Origin: Actinocatenispora sp963815125
GTDB lineage: Bacteria; Actinomycetota; Actinomycetes; Mycobacteriales; Micromonosporaceae
DNA: 64,000 nt
Direction: 5' to 3'
Assembly (NCBI GenBank): GCA_963815125.1
Contig: CAWFFM010000002.1
Span: 186,001-250,000, forward strand
The notes under the pieces are model-generated. The model made no database searches, was not told the origin of the DNA, and saw nothing but the letters and a program-made list of their open reading frames with translations. Position 1 is the stretch's first letter. Each line of letters starts with the position of its first letter. Positions 41,336-49,336 of this stretch are shown here, piece by piece. The translations under genes were made by a program, and so were the position numbers.

Positions 41336-42447
41336 GCGTCACTCCGCGTCGGTGTCGGTTCCACGGCGATCGGGAAGGTGTCGGTGTCCTCCGGGTGGAG
41401 GATCTCGTTGGTCCAGAAGAACGCGACGGTCGGCTGCTGAGAGCGGCCGATCAGATTGTGTGTCCACAGTGTTGGGATGTCGACGATGCCAGGCTGCTCG
41501 CCGGTCAGCCGGAAACGCATGACCTGTCGGCTACCCAGGCGCCGCATGCAGACCTCGGCCTCGCCGGACAGGACCATGAAACGCTCGAACTTGCGCAGGT
41601 GTACGTGATCGCCGCGCACCGCCCCGGCAGCGGTCGTGGAAACGAACGACTGACCGCCGGAACCTGCCCGGACACACTCGACCAGTGTGCCCCGCGCATC
41701 GGTACGGGGCGTGGCGTACAACGGACACCCGGCAGGGAACAGATGCGACCGGTAGGTGTTGAACAGCTGAGCGTGGAACGGATCCGTGAGGTCGGGTAGT
41801 TCGCCATGACGGTATCGGTCGGCGAAGGTCTCGATCAGTTCCAGTACATCGGTGACGGACCGGGCCGGTGCGTCGGGCACCACGATCCGGTATCCGGTAC
41901 GGGCTGCCTCGGCGATCAGTAGCCGCGCCGCGTCCTGCGCGTGCAGCAGGGGGATATCGGCGTCGCGTACCGTGCCGGGTCGTCGGCCTGCGGCAACCTC
42001 GTGGCAGAAGGTGGCGATGAAGGAGTTGTGGTGTGCCCGCCCGTGTTCTCCGAACAGGTTGGGTAGTAGCACGTCGGACAGTTCCGGCGTCGGCGCGCTG
42101 CCGGCCAGCACCTCGGCGGCTTTGCGTTTGGCCTGTCCGTACACCGTGTCGTTTCGTGAGTGTACCGAGTTCGCATAGACGATCCGGACCGGGTGAGCGG
42201 TGCGCGCTACCCCTTCGGCGAGCAACTGGGCGGGACCGAGGTTGCCGTCCGTGACCTCGCCGTCATCGCCGCGGCTGACCCCGGCACAGTGCACCACTGA
42301 ATCCAACCCGGCCAGCACATCGGCCAGCAGTGCGGGATCAGCCAGTGTCTGCCGCCGGATCGCCACGGCGTCGATGCTCTGGGCGAAGGCCCGGCAACGT
42401 AGGTGCCAGCCGAGGAACCCGTCCGCTCCGGTCACCCCGAGCCTCAC
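41332..42447 (-). CDS. capF: CapF-like bifunctional SDR/cupin enzyme
   Basis: 371-residue two-domain enzyme of UDP-L-FucNAc synthesis, in S. aureus CapF a C3-epimerase (cupin) and C4 reductase (SDR). The N-terminal Rossmann loop is GVTGADGFLGWHL, with the active-site YxxxK at Y103-K107 (YGQAK). The C-terminal cupin domain carries the segment RGDHVHLRKFERFMVLSGEA with the metal-ligand His. It starts at GTG 42447, overlapping the capE-like stop. The VYGQAKRKAAEVL and NLFGEHGRAHHNSFIATFCH stretches are characteristic of CapF. Confidence 0.88.
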   Translation of the reverse strand: MRLGVTGADGFLGWHLRCRAFAQSIDAVAIRRQTLADPALLADVLAGLDSVVHCAGVSRGDDGEVTDGNLGPAQLLAEGVARTAHPVRIVYANSVHSRNDTVYGQAKRKAAEVLAGSAPTPELSDVLLPNLFGEHGRAHHNSFIATFCHEVAAGRRPGTVRDADIPLLHAQDAARLLIAEAARTGYRIVVPDAPARSVTDVLELIETFADRYRHGELPDLTDPFHAQLFNTYRSHLFPAGCPLYATPRTDARGTLVECVRAGSGGQSFVSTTAAGAVRGDHVHLRKFERFMVLSGEAEVCMRRLGSRQVMRFRLTGEQPGIVDIPTLWTHNLIGRSQQPTVAFFWTNEILHPEDTDTFPIAVEPTPTRSDA

Positions 42448-43484
42448 CGGAGAACACCGCCCGGGGCAGCGTCCAGCTCGGCGCGGATCTCCGGAGTCTG
42501 TCCGAGGATCTTCACCACCGCATCCTCGTCGAGCTGCTCTGCGTTGTGTGAGGAGTACTCCTGGGCGTGCTCGGCGTACCTGTCGCCCTGGTCGAAGTAG
42601 AGCTGGTAGTTCAGGCCGCGGTCGTCGACCGGTATCCGGAAGTAGTTGCCCTGGTCCTCGGCTCTGGCCGCCTCCTCCCGCGCCACGAGCGTCTCGTACA
42701 GCTTCTCGCCGTGTCGGGTACCGATGATCTGGACGGCCGGATCGATCCCGAACAGGGTACCGACCGCCTGCGCGATGGTCGCGATGGTGCTCGCCGGTGC
42801 CTTCCAGACGAAGAGGTCGCCGCACACGGCATGCGTGAACGCGTGTTCCACCAGTCGTACCGCGTCCTCTATGGACATCAGGAAGCGGGTCATCCGGGGG
42901 TTGGTGACCGTCAGTGGCAGGCCCTGCCGGAGCAGCTCCACGAACAGCGGTACGACAGAACCACGCGAGCACAGCACATTGCCGTACCGCACCGTGCACA
43001 CGGCAGTGTCGGACGGTACGACGTTGCGGGCGAATGCCTGCGCGACCTTCTCCATCAGCGCCTTGGACATCCCCATGGCGTTGATCGGATACACGGCCTT
43101 GTCGGTGCTGAGGCAGACCACTGTCCGGACCGCATTGGTCCGGGCTGCCTCGATGACATTGGCGCTGCCGACCACGTTGGTCAGCACGGCCTCCAGCGGG
43201 AAGAACTCGCACGAGGGAACCTGTTTCAACGCCGCGGCATGGAAGACGTAGTCGACGCCCCGGCACGCCCGGTCCACCGACGACGGGTCGCGGACATCAC
43301 CGAGATAGAACCGTAACCGGTCGTCGAGAAAGCGCCGCCGCATCGCGTCCTGTTTGGACTCGTCGCGGCTGAGGATCCGGACCTGCCCACATTCGTCCGC
43401 CAGGAGTCTCTGGGCCATCGTCGTACCGAAGGTGCCGGTACCGCCGGTGATCAGGACCGTTGCGTCGGAGAGCTTCTCACCCAT
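42444..43484 (-). CDS. capE: CapE-like UDP-GlcNAc 5-inverting 4,6-dehydratase
   Basis: 346-residue short (cytosolic) dehydratase that starts the UDP-L-FucNAc pathway. The NAD loop TGGTGTFG (13-20) is followed by LSRDESKQDAMRR and by HAAALKQVPSCEFFPLEAV. In the active site the usual Tyr of YxxxK is Met: NAMGMSK with M137 and K141, as in CapE/FlaA1-type inverting dehydratases. There are no membrane helices, so it is not the large CapD/PglF form. It overlaps the upstream glycosyltransferase by 8 bp. Confidence 0.88.
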   Translation of the reverse strand: MGEKLSDATVLITGGTGTFGTTMAQRLLADECGQVRILSRDESKQDAMRRRFLDDRLRFYLGDVRDPSSVDRACRGVDYVFHAAALKQVPSCEFFPLEAVLTNVVGSANVIEAARTNAVRTVVCLSTDKAVYPINAMGMSKALMEKVAQAFARNVVPSDTAVCTVRYGNVLCSRGSVVPLFVELLRQGLPLTVTNPRMTRFLMSIEDAVRLVEHAFTHAVCGDLFVWKAPASTIATIAQAVGTLFGIDPAVQIIGTRHGEKLYETLVAREEAARAEDQGNYFRIPVDDRGLNYQLYFDQGDRYAEHAQEYSSHNAEQLDEDAVVKILGQTPEIRAELDAAPGGVLR

Positions 43485-44778
43485 GATGCAGATCCCCTAT
43501 GGCGTTCCGGACCAGATTCGACAGCGCGGTGCTACCGACCGGACCGGACAGATGGTCGAGATAGAACTGCCGACCGGCGCGTCCCAGGGCGGCGCGCGCC
43601 TCCTCGCTGAGACCGTGCAGGCTGCGGATGGCGTCGGCCAGTGCGGCCACATCGCCCGGCGGCACGATGGGACCGGCACCGGAGCGCTCGATCATCCGGG
43701 CGGCGTCACCGCGCACCGCGCCGATGACCGGCCGGCCCGAGGCAAGGGTCGCCTGGACCTTGCTGGGCAGCGTCGCATCGAACAACGGCAGATCCCGCAG
43801 GCTGACCAGTTGGACGTCGCCGAGGGCCATCAGCCGGGCCATCCGTTCCAGTGGCTGCTGGCCCAGGAACAGCACGTTGCGCACGCTGCGGGCCATCCTG
43901 CGCAACCGTTCCTCGGCGACGCCGCCACCGGCGAAGACGAGCTTCACATCGGGCAGGTCCGACAGCTGGGCCACCGCCTCGATCGCCGTCTCCAGCCCTT
44001 GGAGGTCGCCGAGACTCCCGGCGTACATGACGATGAAACCGGTCAACCCCAACCGTTCGGCGAGGGCGGGATCTCTGGGCGCCGGACTGAAGACGCTCTC
44101 CTCGACCCAGTTCGGTACCACGGACAGCTTGTCGGCGGGTACACCCCGGCTCTCCAGCGCAGCGGTCATCCCTGGCGCGGTGACCGCTATCGCGGCGGCT
44201 CGACGATACGACAGGTCACAGAAGGCGTGCAGATAACGCACCATGGCCTGCAGAACGCTACGTCGATGTACGAAACCGCTGTCCACCACCGTTTGCGGCC
44301 ACAGGTCCTGAATGTGCAGAACGTACGGGCGCCGGAACAGTGCCCGTGCGAGCATCGCCGGTACGGCCGCGGTGGCCTGCGACGAGATCACCAGCCAACC
44401 GTCCACCCGACGCAGCAACTGCCACCGCGCGGAGGCGGCCGCCGCGAAGGACAGGTACGTCGTTGCGCGTCGCCACGGGGACCGGTCGTGGCTGGGTACC
44501 AGCGGCACCCGGTGCACGTGCACTCCGGAGCGCAGCTCGTACTGGTAGGGCCGGACCCGGTAGCCGGGGTAGATCCGGCCGGTCGGATAGTTCGGGAATC
44601 CGGTGAGTACGTGCACCTCGTGTCCCAGCCCGGACAGCGAGCGGCAGATCGCCCCTGCGACGGCGGCTGATCCGCTCTCCGGGTCGTAGCACGGACTGAC
44701 GACCCCGAGGCGCAGGCCCTGGAACGGCTGCGGTATCTGGGCGGTCCGATCCTCTGCCGTCGACCTGCTGCCCGACAT
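43477..44778 (-). CDS. GT4 glycosyltransferase, WbuB-like (probable FucNAc transferase)
   Basis: 433-residue GT-B enzyme. It starts LRLGVVSPCYDPESGSAAVA, with VHVLTGFPNYPTGRIYPGYR, the WbuB/CapM-like acceptor region, and VVISSQATAAVPAMLARAL. The donor part is FIVMYAGSLGDLQGLETAIE and VIGAVRGDAARMIERSGAGP. In E. coli O26 and related loci, WbuB sits beside the fnl (capEFG-equivalent) genes and adds L-FucNAc, so the same role is inferred here from position and similarity. It heads the leftward operon; the promoter must be within 44779-45128. Confidence 0.85.
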   Translation of the reverse strand: MSGSRSTAEDRTAQIPQPFQGLRLGVVSPCYDPESGSAAVAGAICRSLSGLGHEVHVLTGFPNYPTGRIYPGYRVRPYQYELRSGVHVHRVPLVPSHDRSPWRRATTYLSFAAAASARWQLLRRVDGWLVISSQATAAVPAMLARALFRRPYVLHIQDLWPQTVVDSGFVHRRSVLQAMVRYLHAFCDLSYRRAAAIAVTAPGMTAALESRGVPADKLSVVPNWVEESVFSPAPRDPALAERLGLTGFIVMYAGSLGDLQGLETAIEAVAQLSDLPDVKLVFAGGGVAEERLRRMARSVRNVLFLGQQPLERMARLMALGDVQLVSLRDLPLFDATLPSKVQATLASGRPVIGAVRGDAARMIERSGAGPIVPPGDVAALADAIRSLHGLSEEARAALGRAGRQFYLDHLSGPVGSTALSNLVRNAIGDLHHG

Positions 44779-45128
44779 GACACCCCCCGACCGTCGGCCC
44801 GGCTGCGATCGCGTGGACCGTCCCGGACCGGCCCGACAATGCTGCAGCGATCGAACAGTACAACGCCCATATCGGAAAAGTAGGCAAAGCGGCAGAAGTC
44901 CAGATGGTGCAGACTTCGCCGGTCTCCGTATCGCACCGACCGTCAGAGGTCGTGCGCCGACGCTCGTCGGTATGTCTGACCGATGACGTCGGCCGGCCGG
45001 CTTCGACCCTCGCCAGCGGCGCTGTCATCGGTCGGGATTCATCACGGAATTCGCGAATGTCACCACCGGGACCGGTCAGCCTCTCTAGAGTTTGGTCGCA
45101 TCAGCCGGTTGTGCCGGAGGAGGTGTGT
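44779..45128. other. Divergent control region of the polysaccharide locus
   Basis: 350 bp without a gene, between the leftward glycosyltransferase/capEFG operon and the rightward initiating transferase. It holds a perfect 10-bp palindrome ATTCGCGAAT (45049-45058) and a possible -10 TAGAGT near 45087 for the rightward gene, which also has GGAGGAGG just before its ATG. No -35 consensus or riboswitch-like fold was recognised. Confidence 0.4.
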
Positions 45129-45926
45129 ATGGACGACGTCCGTACCTCCCACGTCACCGATCCGCGCAGCGCCGCGAACGTGGCGGTACTGCACCCGGCC
45201 GTGGTTCGACGTCCCGGGCCCGGGGGAGCTGCCGGGCAGTCCCCGACCATCTCGGTACCGGCTGCGCTGCCGATCGACCCGCCGCCGGTCACGGAGACGC
45301 CGGTCGATGGCGCGCCGCTGCGCGGCGTACCGGCGTCCGATGTCGACACTCGCCCCCGCGACCGCGCCAAGCGGATGCTCGACCTGCTCGTCGTAGGTGC
45401 GCTCGCGGTGCCGGCGCTACTGCTGACGCTGTTCTGCGCGCTGGCGATCCTGTGTGCCGACGGGCGTCCGGTACTGCTGAGACAACGCCGGGTCGGCCTG
45501 GGCGGGGCCAGCTTCACCATGTTCAAGCTGAGGACCATGACCACTGAGGCGGAACCTGAGTCGGAGGTGCCCGATGCGGCTCACGTGACGCGGGTCGGCG
45601 CGGTGCTACGCAGGATGTCGGCCGATGAACTACCCCAGTTGATCAACGTCGCACGCGGCGAGATGAGCCTGGTGGGACCGCGTCCCACCTTCGCGCATCG
45701 TCTGGAACGCTATGACGAGCGGGATCTGCGTCGGTTGAGTACGCCGCCGGGCCTGACCGGTCTCGCCCAGGTATCCGGGCGTAACAGGCTCAGCTGGGCG
45801 GAACGCACCGAGCTTGACCTGACCTATGTCGCCACCCGGAGCCTGTGGCTCGACCTGGTCATCCTGATCCGTTCGGTGCTGGTGGTGCTGACCGGCGATG
45901 GGGTGCACGGGCACCCGGACCGCTGA
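45129..45926 (+). CDS. Monotopic phosphoglycosyl transferase (initiating undecaprenyl-phosphate sugar-1-P transferase)
   Basis: 265-residue enzyme that begins repeat-unit assembly by moving a sugar-1-phosphate to undecaprenyl phosphate. After a Pro/Val-rich, probably disordered ~80-residue N-terminus comes the re-entrant helix (MLDLLVVGALAVPALLLTLF) and the catalytic core. The core has RQRRVGLGGASFTMFKLRTM, the Asp-Glu dyad in MSADELPQLINVARGEMSLV, GPRP, and LTGLAQVSGRNRLSWAER. It is the short PglC-like form without the four-helix WbaP domain. The unusual disordered extension may be regulatory. Confidence 0.9.
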   Translation: MDDVRTSHVTDPRSAANVAVLHPAVVRRPGPGGAAGQSPTISVPAALPIDPPPVTETPVDGAPLRGVPASDVDTRPRDRAKRMLDLLVVGALAVPALLLTLFCALAILCADGRPVLLRQRRVGLGGASFTMFKLRTMTTEAEPESEVPDAAHVTRVGAVLRRMSADELPQLINVARGEMSLVGPRPTFAHRLERYDERDLRRLSTPPGLTGLAQVSGRNRLSWAERTELDLTYVATRSLWLDLVILIRSVLVVLTGDGVHGHPDR

Positions 45927-46233
45927 CCGGAGTCCGGCGGAGCGCCTACCCGCGTCGCAGGTCCGCGGCACCTGATCGCGGCTGAGTGAGTACCCCACGC
46001 CGAGGTCCGCATTACTTCCGCACCGCAATTTACTGAGCCTCGAATCGGCTGATCCGGCCTCGGGATCGCCTGTCTGGTGGATCAGTGCGCCCGAATCGTG
46101 GCTGATCGACGTACCGTTACGGCCAGGTGACCGTCTATTTAGTTGCTTGACACATTAAAACGGACGAGACAGACTCTCCGCACCGGCAGGAGCCGAGCCT
46201 GCGGCCCCGGCCACCGATACGGACGGAGTCACC
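45927..46233. other. Intergenic region upstream of the glycoside hydrolase operon
   Basis: 307 bp without a gene. It ends in an AT-rich stretch (46136-46160) that contains the consensus -35 TTGACA and a candidate operator. No clear terminator for the preceding transferase was found. Confidence 0.4.
46138..46159 (+). promoter_or_regulatory. Promoter with candidate ROK-repressor operator
   Basis: TTTAGTTG and CACATTAAA form an imperfect inverted repeat around CTTGA. A perfect -35 hexamer TTGACA (46147-46152) lies within it, so a bound repressor would block polymerase. Its position 75 nt before the hydrolase gene, and the ROK regulator encoded two genes later, support an autoregulated operon; ROK binding is inferred. 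Confidence 0.45.
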
Positions 46234-48084
46234 ATGGCGATCTCCAGACGCGCCCTGATCACCGGCACCGGCGCCGTCGCTGCCGCCGCCGCGTTCACCC
46301 CTGCCATCGGCCACGCCGCACCCTCCTCCGCGCGCCCGGCCGGCCCGACCGCGGCGCTGCCCGTCGCCAGCCGCAACAGCATCTACACCCGCGGCGGCGC
46401 GGGCCCGCTGTACTGGAACATCTACGGCTGGTCCTTCCCGCACAATGCGCCGATCCCGGAGGACGAGTGGCAGGCCAACATCGACTGGTTGGCCACCGAC
46501 TTCGCCCCACACGGCTACACCATGGCCTGTACCGACGGATGGATCGAGCCGTCGACGAAGACCACCAACGACGGCTACATCGTCAGCTACAACGACGACT
46601 GGCAGCATGACTGGGCCTACTGGATCGCCTATCTGAAGTCCAAGGGCATGACGCTCGGGGTGTACTACAACCCGCTGTGGGTACACGCCGCCGCGGTCGC
46701 GGACAGCTCCAAAACCGTGGCCGGTACCGACATCCCGCTCGCCGACATCGTCAACGACGGTGACTTCATGGGCTCGGGGATCGGCGGCAAGACGCTGTAC
46801 TGGGCCGACGTCACCAAGCCGGGCGCCAAGGAGTTCATCCAAGGCTACGTGCGCTACTTCAAGGAGCTCGGCGTCCCGTATCTGCGGGTCGACTTCCTCG
46901 CCTGGTACGAGACCGGCTACGACGCCAACATCGGTAGCGTCGGGACCGCGCACGGCCGGGAGAACTACCTGACCGCCCTGGGCTGGATGAACGAGGCCGC
47001 CGGCGACGACATGGAACTGAGCCTCGTGATGCCGGAGCTGATCGAGCACGGTGCCGGCGAGCTCGCCAACGGCGACCTGATCCGGATCAATGCCGATGCC
47101 GACAAGGGCGGCTGGGACCGGCTCAGCGGTGGTCGGCAGACCTGGCAGGAGCACTGGTCCCAGTGGTTCAACCCGTTCCTGGGATTCACCGGTTTCGCCG
47201 ACCGGTCCGGACGCGGGCAGCTGATCCTCGACGGCGACTTCCTGATGATGAACACGTTCGCCAACGACGACGAGCGACGGACCTGCATCAGCCTGATGAC
47301 GATGGCCGGTTCCCCGTTGACGATCTCCGATCTGCACAGCAACATCGCCGACCACGGCTGGGCGTTCACCAACCCCGAGGTCCTGGCGCTGCACCGGGCG
47401 GGCCTGGTCGGCAAGCCGTACTTCCATTCCGCGACGCCCTACTCCGAGGACATGGGCAGCCGCGACTCCGAACGCTGGGCGGGTCAGCTACCTGACGGCA
47501 GCTGGGCCGTGGCGTTGTTCAACCGCAGTGACACGGCCGCCACCCGGGAGCTGGACTTCGGCTCCGCGCTGGGCATCGAGGGCGCAGTGCGGGTACGGGA
47601 CCTGTGGCGCAAGACCGATCTGCCGGCCGCCCGCAGCCTGCGCGCGGACCTGCCCGCACACGGCTGCCAGTTGGTCCGCCTCACCCCGCGCGGGCGGATG
47701 AAGCGCTACCACGCGGCCTTCGCGGCCTGGGGCGGCGGCGCGGGATTCGCCAACAGCATCGACGGCCACAGCGGCATGGGGTACGCCAGCATCGACGCCG
47801 ACGGGGCCTCGGTCACCTTCGCGGTCGCCGTGGATCAGGCCGGTTCGTACCCGATCTCGCTGCGCTACGCCGCCGCGAGCGACGCCGCACTCACCCTGGG
47901 CGCCGAAGAGGTCGACCGCAGTCCGGTGGGACCGGCCCGGCAGGTCAGCTTCCCGTCGACCGGGGGGCAGTGGGCCACCCGTACCGGGGAGATCCGCCTC
48001 GCCAAGGGAACCAACCTGGTCACCCTGATCCGTACCGACGGTGATCACGGTGCGGTCGAGCTGAACCACATCGAACTGGGCTGA
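46234..48084 (+). CDS. Secreted GH27/GH36-like alpha-glycosidase with C-terminal carbohydrate-binding domain
   Basis: 616-residue exported hydrolase. The N-terminal ISRRALITGTGAVAAAAAF with a twin Arg and a site after GHA is a Tat-type signal. The barrel resembles clan GH-D alpha-galactosidases: YWNIYGWSF (60-68), YTMACTDGWIEP (95-106), a likely nucleophile D220 in YLRVDFLAW, and a candidate acid/base Asp at 288 or 290 (NADADKGGW). A beta-sandwich follows, then a CBM35-like module (RYHAAFAAWGGGAGFANSID). The exact sugar cannot be assigned. It is the first gene of an operon with a ROK regulator and GH13. Confidence 0.82.
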   Translation: MAISRRALITGTGAVAAAAAFTPAIGHAAPSSARPAGPTAALPVASRNSIYTRGGAGPLYWNIYGWSFPHNAPIPEDEWQANIDWLATDFAPHGYTMACTDGWIEPSTKTTNDGYIVSYNDDWQHDWAYWIAYLKSKGMTLGVYYNPLWVHAAAVADSSKTVAGTDIPLADIVNDGDFMGSGIGGKTLYWADVTKPGAKEFIQGYVRYFKELGVPYLRVDFLAWYETGYDANIGSVGTAHGRENYLTALGWMNEAAGDDMELSLVMPELIEHGAGELANGDLIRINADADKGGWDRLSGGRQTWQEHWSQWFNPFLGFTGFADRSGRGQLILDGDFLMMNTFANDDERRTCISLMTMAGSPLTISDLHSNIADHGWAFTNPEVLALHRAGLVGKPYFHSATPYSEDMGSRDSERWAGQLPDGSWAVALFNRSDTAATRELDFGSALGIEGAVRVRDLWRKTDLPAARSLRADLPAHGCQLVRLTPRGRMKRYHAAFAAWGGGAGFANSIDGHSGMGYASIDADGASVTFAVAVDQAGSYPISLRYAAASDAALTLGAEEVDRSPVGPARQVSFPSTGGQWATRTGEIRLAKGTNLVTLIRTDGDHGAVELNHIELG

Positions 48085-48115
48085 CGCCCGGGTTCCGACT
48101 GTTGGAGGTGTGTCG

Positions 48116-49300
48116 ATGAGTCCGATCCGGTTACCGGTCACCGGTCTGATCGGGGAACAGACCCGGGCGGAGATCTTCGCGACCGTACTGACCGCCGGGC
48201 CCATCTCCCGTACCGGGCTGGCCCAGCGGCTCGGACTGGCACCCTCCAGCGTGACCAGGATGCTGCCACCGTTGTTGGAACAGGACTACCTACGCGAGTC
48301 CGATGCCGCACCCCGGGGCCGAGGGCGCCCACAGCGGCTGTTACGGGTCAACGCGGACAAGCACATCGTGGTCGGGATCAAGATCGGTCCCACCCAGGTG
48401 GCCGCAGTGGTCACCGACATGGCGGCCCGGGTACTCGCCCGGGCCGAACAGCCGATCGGTGACTGCACCCCGGGCACCGCGTTGGCCGTTGCCGCGGCTC
48501 TGACCGGGCAACTGCTCGACGCCGCACCGCAGGCGCCCGAACGGGTGCTGGGCATCGGTGTGGGCGTCAGCGGACACGTCGACAACTCTGCTGGTGTCTG
48601 CCGGTACTCCGCCATCCTCGACTGGCAGAAGGTGGACATCGCCGGACCGCTGGCCCGGGCGACCGGGCTGCCGGTGGTGGCCAACAACGACGTCAACACA
48701 CTCGTCGTGGCCGAGCGGTGGTTCGGCGAGGGGCGTGACGTGGACTCCTTCGCGGTGGTCACGACCGGCCCCGGCATCGGGTGCGGGCTGCTGCTGGACG
48801 GCAGCCTCTATTCCGGTGTCAGCGGCATGGCCGGCGAACTCGGTCACCTGCCGGTCGATCCGGCCGGGCCGATGTGTGGCTGCGGTCGACGCGGATGTCT
48901 GGAGGCGCTGGCCGGGGACCGGGCCGTACTGCGGCACATCCGGGACGCCGGCGTCACCGGCTGCACCAGCATCGGTACGGCCGTCGAGCTGGCCCGTTCC
49001 GGCAGTGCGGCGGATCGTACGGTCGCCCGGGCCGCCTTCGCCGAGGCCGGCACCGCACTGGGCCGTGGCCTCGCCGGCCTGTGCAACCTGCTCAACCTGC
49101 AGAAGATCATCATCGCCGGTGAGGGCGCCGTCGCCCACGACCTGTTCGGACCAGCGATGCAGGCCGCTCTGGCACATCACGCGTTCTCCGCCGCGGCCGA
49201 CGACTGCGCCGTACACGTCCATCCGGTACACGACGACCTGTGGGCCCGGGGCGCGGCCTGCCTGGTGATCCGCGAAGCGGTCGGCGCCTCCATCTCCTGA
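48116..49300 (+). CDS. ROK family transcriptional repressor
   Basis: 394-residue NagC/XylR-type repressor. The N-terminal winged helix is ISRTGLAQRLGLAPSSVTRM. The ROK sugar-binding domain has GIGVGVSGHVDNSAGVCRYS, VVANNDVNTLVVAE, and GELGHLPVDPAGPMCGCGRR, which continues GCLE, the zinc-binding CxCGxxGCxE signature. It senses a sugar and probably represses the operon it sits in, via the operator at 46138-46159. The start is ATG 48116, with GGAGG 7 nt upstream; a GTG at 48110 is too close to the site. Confidence 0.9.
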   Translation: MSPIRLPVTGLIGEQTRAEIFATVLTAGPISRTGLAQRLGLAPSSVTRMLPPLLEQDYLRESDAAPRGRGRPQRLLRVNADKHIVVGIKIGPTQVAAVVTDMAARVLARAEQPIGDCTPGTALAVAAALTGQLLDAAPQAPERVLGIGVGVSGHVDNSAGVCRYSAILDWQKVDIAGPLARATGLPVVANNDVNTLVVAERWFGEGRDVDSFAVVTTGPGIGCGLLLDGSLYSGVSGMAGELGHLPVDPAGPMCGCGRRGCLEALAGDRAVLRHIRDAGVTGCTSIGTAVELARSGSAADRTVARAAFAEAGTALGRGLAGLCNLLNLQKIIIAGEGAVAHDLFGPAMQAALAHHAFSAAADDCAVHVHPVHDDLWARGAACLVIREAVGASIS

Positions 49301-49336
49301 CCTCCGACCTCCCGTTCTTCCGAAAGGCACACCCCC

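Noticed and set aside
45049..45058. ATTCGCGAAT palindrome as a defined operator
   Set aside because: A single 10-bp palindrome without a partner regulator or second copy is too weak; it is noted only within the intergenic description.
30125..45926. Horizontal island or mobile element carrying the polysaccharide locus
   Set aside because: No integrase, transposase, direct repeats or tRNA junction was seen at either edge, and base composition is only slightly lower around 35-38 kb.
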